NCBI GenBank assembly: GCA_015064525.1
Contig: SVSC01000003.1
Location: 1-52,389, forward strand
Source: Oscillospiraceae bacterium
GTDB taxonomy: Bacteria > Bacillota > Clostridia > Oscillospirales > CAG-272
Length of the DNA stretch: 52,389 bases
Direction of reading: 5' to 3'
The translations under genes were made by a program, and so were the position numbers. The notes beneath the pieces were generated by a model. The model did no database searches. It was not told the DNA's origin and saw only the letters and a program-made list of their open reading frames with translations. Positions 50,703 through 52,389 of the stretch are shown piece after piece; position 1 is the first letter of the stretch; each line of letters opens with the position of its first letter.

Positions 50703-50748
50703 ACAAGATATATATGTTCAAAACGTAAAAAACCACAAGATGTAGTGT
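50703..50748 (+). promoter_or_regulatory. Candidate tandem NrdR boxes
   Basis: ACAAGATATATATGTT (50703-50718) and CCACAAGATGTAGTGT (50733-50748) match the NrdR box ACACTATATATAGTGT at 11 and 12 of 16 positions. They start 30 bp apart, about three helix turns, as is usual for NrdR pairs, and lie just upstream of the nrdG promoter. Confidence 0.5.
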
Positions 50749-50754
50749 TTTCTG

Positions 50755-50783
50755 TTGACAATTGTTGGAATTTGTGGTATACT
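50755..50783 (+). promoter_or_regulatory. Promoter of nrdG-nrdD
   Basis: -35 TTGACA (50755-50760), 17-bp spacer, -10 TATACT (50778-50783). Confidence 0.8.
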
Positions 50784-50816
50784 GTATAGGCATCGAAAAA
50801 AAGGGGAATCAGTTGC

Positions 50817-51506
50817 GTGAATATACAAGGGTTTCAAAAAATGACGCTGTTGGATTATCCAACCAAAACTGCCTGCACCGTGTTCACGGGAGGCTGTAAT
50901 TTGCGTTGCCCGTTCTGCCATAATGCCGATCTGGTGCGCCATCCCATGGCTTCCGCTTCAATGGAGACGGAGGTTTTGGCGTATCTGGAAAAAAGACAGG
51001 GATTGATAGACGGCGTTTGCGTGACGGGAGGCGAGCCGCTTCTCCAGCATGACCTCGCCGCGTTTCTCACGCGGGTGAAGGCAATGGGCTATGCGGTGAA
51101 GCTGGACACCAACGGACGGTTGCCCTCTCGATTGCAAGCAATTTTGCAAACGGGTCTTGTGGACTACGTTGCGATGGATCTGAAGCATATCCCCGAGCGA
51201 TATGCCGAAGCGGTTGGCTGTGATGCCGACCCCGCTCCCTTTCTGGAAAGTCTTCGCGTGCTTTCGGAAAGCGGGATCGCTTATGAATTGCGAACCACCG
51301 CGGTTCGGGGAATTCACCGAGTGGAGGATTTTGAGGAGATGGCAGGTCTGATCCCGCAAAACCCCCCGTATTTTATTCAATGCTTCAAGGATTCGGGAAA
51401 TCTTTTGGCGCAGGGCTGCTCGGCTTTCTCGGAGGCTGAAATGCAGGAATGTCTGCGTAACGCGAAAAAGCACCACCAAAACACATATATCAGAGGGTTA
51501 GATTAA
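50817..51506 (+). CDS. nrdG: Anaerobic ribonucleotide reductase activating protein
   Basis: A radical SAM enzyme of 229 residues that makes the glycyl radical on NrdD. The iron-sulfur motif is GGCNLRCPFCHN (CxxxCxxC), followed by TGGEPLL, which helps bind SAM, and LDTNG. The length and the start QGFQKMTLLDYPTKTACTVF (in part) fit the NrdG2 subgroup. The start is GTG with AAGGGGAA upstream. It precedes nrdD by 48 bp, the reverse of the usual nrdD-nrdG order. NrdR boxes may repress it. Confidence 0.93.
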   Translation: MNIQGFQKMTLLDYPTKTACTVFTGGCNLRCPFCHNADLVRHPMASASMETEVLAYLEKRQGLIDGVCVTGGEPLLQHDLAAFLTRVKAMGYAVKLDTNGRLPSRLQAILQTGLVDYVAMDLKHIPERYAEAVGCDADPAPFLESLRVLSESGIAYELRTTAVRGIHRVEDFEEMAGLIPQNPPYFIQCFKDSGNLLAQGCSAFSEAEMQECLRNAKKHHQNTYIRGLD

Positions 51507-51554
51507 CCCAAAACGAAAACAAGAACAAGAATAATTCTAAAAAAGGAGTAGAGT

Positions 51555-52389
51555 ATGTATCGTGTCAATAAGCGAGACGGTCAGGTAGTGGAATTTGATA
51601 TTGCCAAGATCTCAAACGCCATTCGTCAGGCATTTATCGCCTGCAACCGTCATTATAATCAAAATATTATCGACTTTTTGGCGCTGAAGGTCACCTCGGA
51701 TTTTGAGCCAAAGGTTGCCGACGGCATTGTTTCGGTTGAGGATATTCAGGATAGCGCGGAAACGGTTCTGGTGCAGGCGGGCTATGCCGACGTTGCCAAG
51801 GCATATATCCTTTACCGTCGCCAGAGAGAAAAGCTGAGAAACATGAAGTCCACCATTCTCGACTATAAGGATCTGGTGGATCAGTACGTGAAGAGCATCG
51901 ACTGGCGCGTGAAGGAGAATTCCACCGTTACCTATTCGGTTGGAGGTCTGATCCTCAGCAACTCGGGCGCCATTACCGCCAACTATTGGCTTTCCGAGAT
52001 CTACGACGACGAGATCGCAAAGGCGCACAAAAACGCGGATATCCACATCCACGATCTTTCCATGCTCACGGGCTACTGCGCGGGCTGGTCGCTGAAGCAA
52101 TTGATCGAGGAGGGGCTGGGAGGCGTTCCCGGTAAGATCACCTCGGCTCCCGCCAAGCATCTGGCAAGCCTTTGCAATCAGATGGTCAACTTTCTGGGCA
52201 TTATGCAGAACGAGTGGGCGGGCGCTCAGGCGTTCTCCTCCTTCGATACCTATCTTGCCCCCTTTGTGAAGGCGGACAATCTGTCCTACGATGCCGTGAA
52301 GAAGTGCATTGAATCCTTTGTCTACGGCGTGAACACCCCCAGCCGTTGGGGAACGCAGGCTCCCTTCAGCAATATCACCCTGGACTGGA
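51555..52389 (+). CDS. nrdD: Anaerobic ribonucleoside-triphosphate reductase, 5' part
   Basis: The first 278 residues of the large class III reductase, cut by the window end. It turns ribonucleoside triphosphates into deoxy forms without oxygen. Residues 1-95 are the ATP-cone (MYRVNKRDGQVVEFD, the VSVEDIQDSAETVLVQAG region), the allosteric site that senses dATP/ATP. From about 130 the catalytic barrel begins (NADIHIHDLSMLTGYCAGW, NTPSRWGTQAPFSNI). AAAGGAG lies before the ATG. The glycyl-radical end lies outside the window. The nrdG gene just before it encodes the activator. Confidence 0.95.
   Translation, partial: MYRVNKRDGQVVEFDIAKISNAIRQAFIACNRHYNQNIIDFLALKVTSDFEPKVADGIVSVEDIQDSAETVLVQAGYADVAKAYILYRRQREKLRNMKSTILDYKDLVDQYVKSIDWRVKENSTVTYSVGGLILSNSGAITANYWLSEIYDDEIAKAHKNADIHIHDLSMLTGYCAGWSLKQLIEEGLGGVPGKITSAPAKHLASLCNQMVNFLGIMQNEWAGAQAFSSFDTYLAPFVKADNLSYDAVKKCIESFVYGVNTPSRWGTQAPFSNITLDW

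Overview
The window looks like a chromosomal segment of an uncultured, gut-type, endospore-forming anaerobic Firmicute of class Clostridia. The evidence is mixed gram-positive housekeeping gene content, spoVAD and spoVAE, an anaerobic class III ribonucleotide reductase (nrdG-nrdD), a two-gene split transketolase, a clostridial-type galactokinase, Mini-RNase III, and many near-consensus sigma-A promoters with 17-bp spacers. Genus and species cannot be told from the sequence. I see no phage, transposase, CRISPR array or rRNA. Two tRNA genes (Trp-CCA, Thr-CGU) are present.

Layout. 1-650: non-coding, with a bidirectional terminator, an unusual hairpin array and tRNA-Trp. 783-2120: cysE-tmk (minus). 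2209-2993: mntP behind a probable Mn-responsive leader. 3237-8985: a dedicated SipW-type signal peptidase cluster (anchored protein, peptidase, small membrane protein, three SipW-type substrates, the last carrying GLUG/beta-helix modules). 9011-11231: rnhA and a GH2 glycosidase (minus). 11344-12341: a lone E2-like acyltransferase domain without its catalytic His. 12398-15302: a P2-type ATPase with a yybP-ykoY-type Mn leader. 15348-18366: galK, a membrane protein, a WalJ-like hydrolase and rlmH (minus). 18489-26056: five consecutive lipoproteins with InlB-type B repeats. 26060-29938: yqeG, a Nfo-like nuclease and pcrA (minus). 30007-36779: split transketolase, maf, mreB, a CPBP protease and PBP2 (minus). 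36965-40271: a degenerate ABC ATPase with a GldF-GldG-like fusion. 40272-40619: a structured non-coding block. 40620-41746: rsmA and tRNA-Thr. 41783-43170: spoVAD-spoVAE (minus). 43218-49622: aldose epimerase, SH3-repeat lipoprotein, RHH protein, mrnC, cyclophilin, Lrp regulator plus aminotransferase, and a membrane protein. 49676-50464: an unknown gene (minus). 50703-52389: nrdG and the 5' part of nrdD, behind candidate NrdR boxes.

How the genes work together. Two gene sets look like surface or matrix systems. The SipW cluster supplies its own peptidase and three substrates, as in the TasA/SipW biofilm operons. The lipoprotein operon supplies five cell-surface proteins built from InlB repeats plus, in the first, the GLUG module also seen in the last SipW substrate. 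A second theme is manganese export: mntP and the P-type ATPase lie 10 kb apart on opposite strands but share a leader motif. The least explained items are the ABC protein that has lost every ATPase motif while staying paired with its permease, the hairpin array beside tRNA-Trp, and the structured RNA-like block at 40357-40484.
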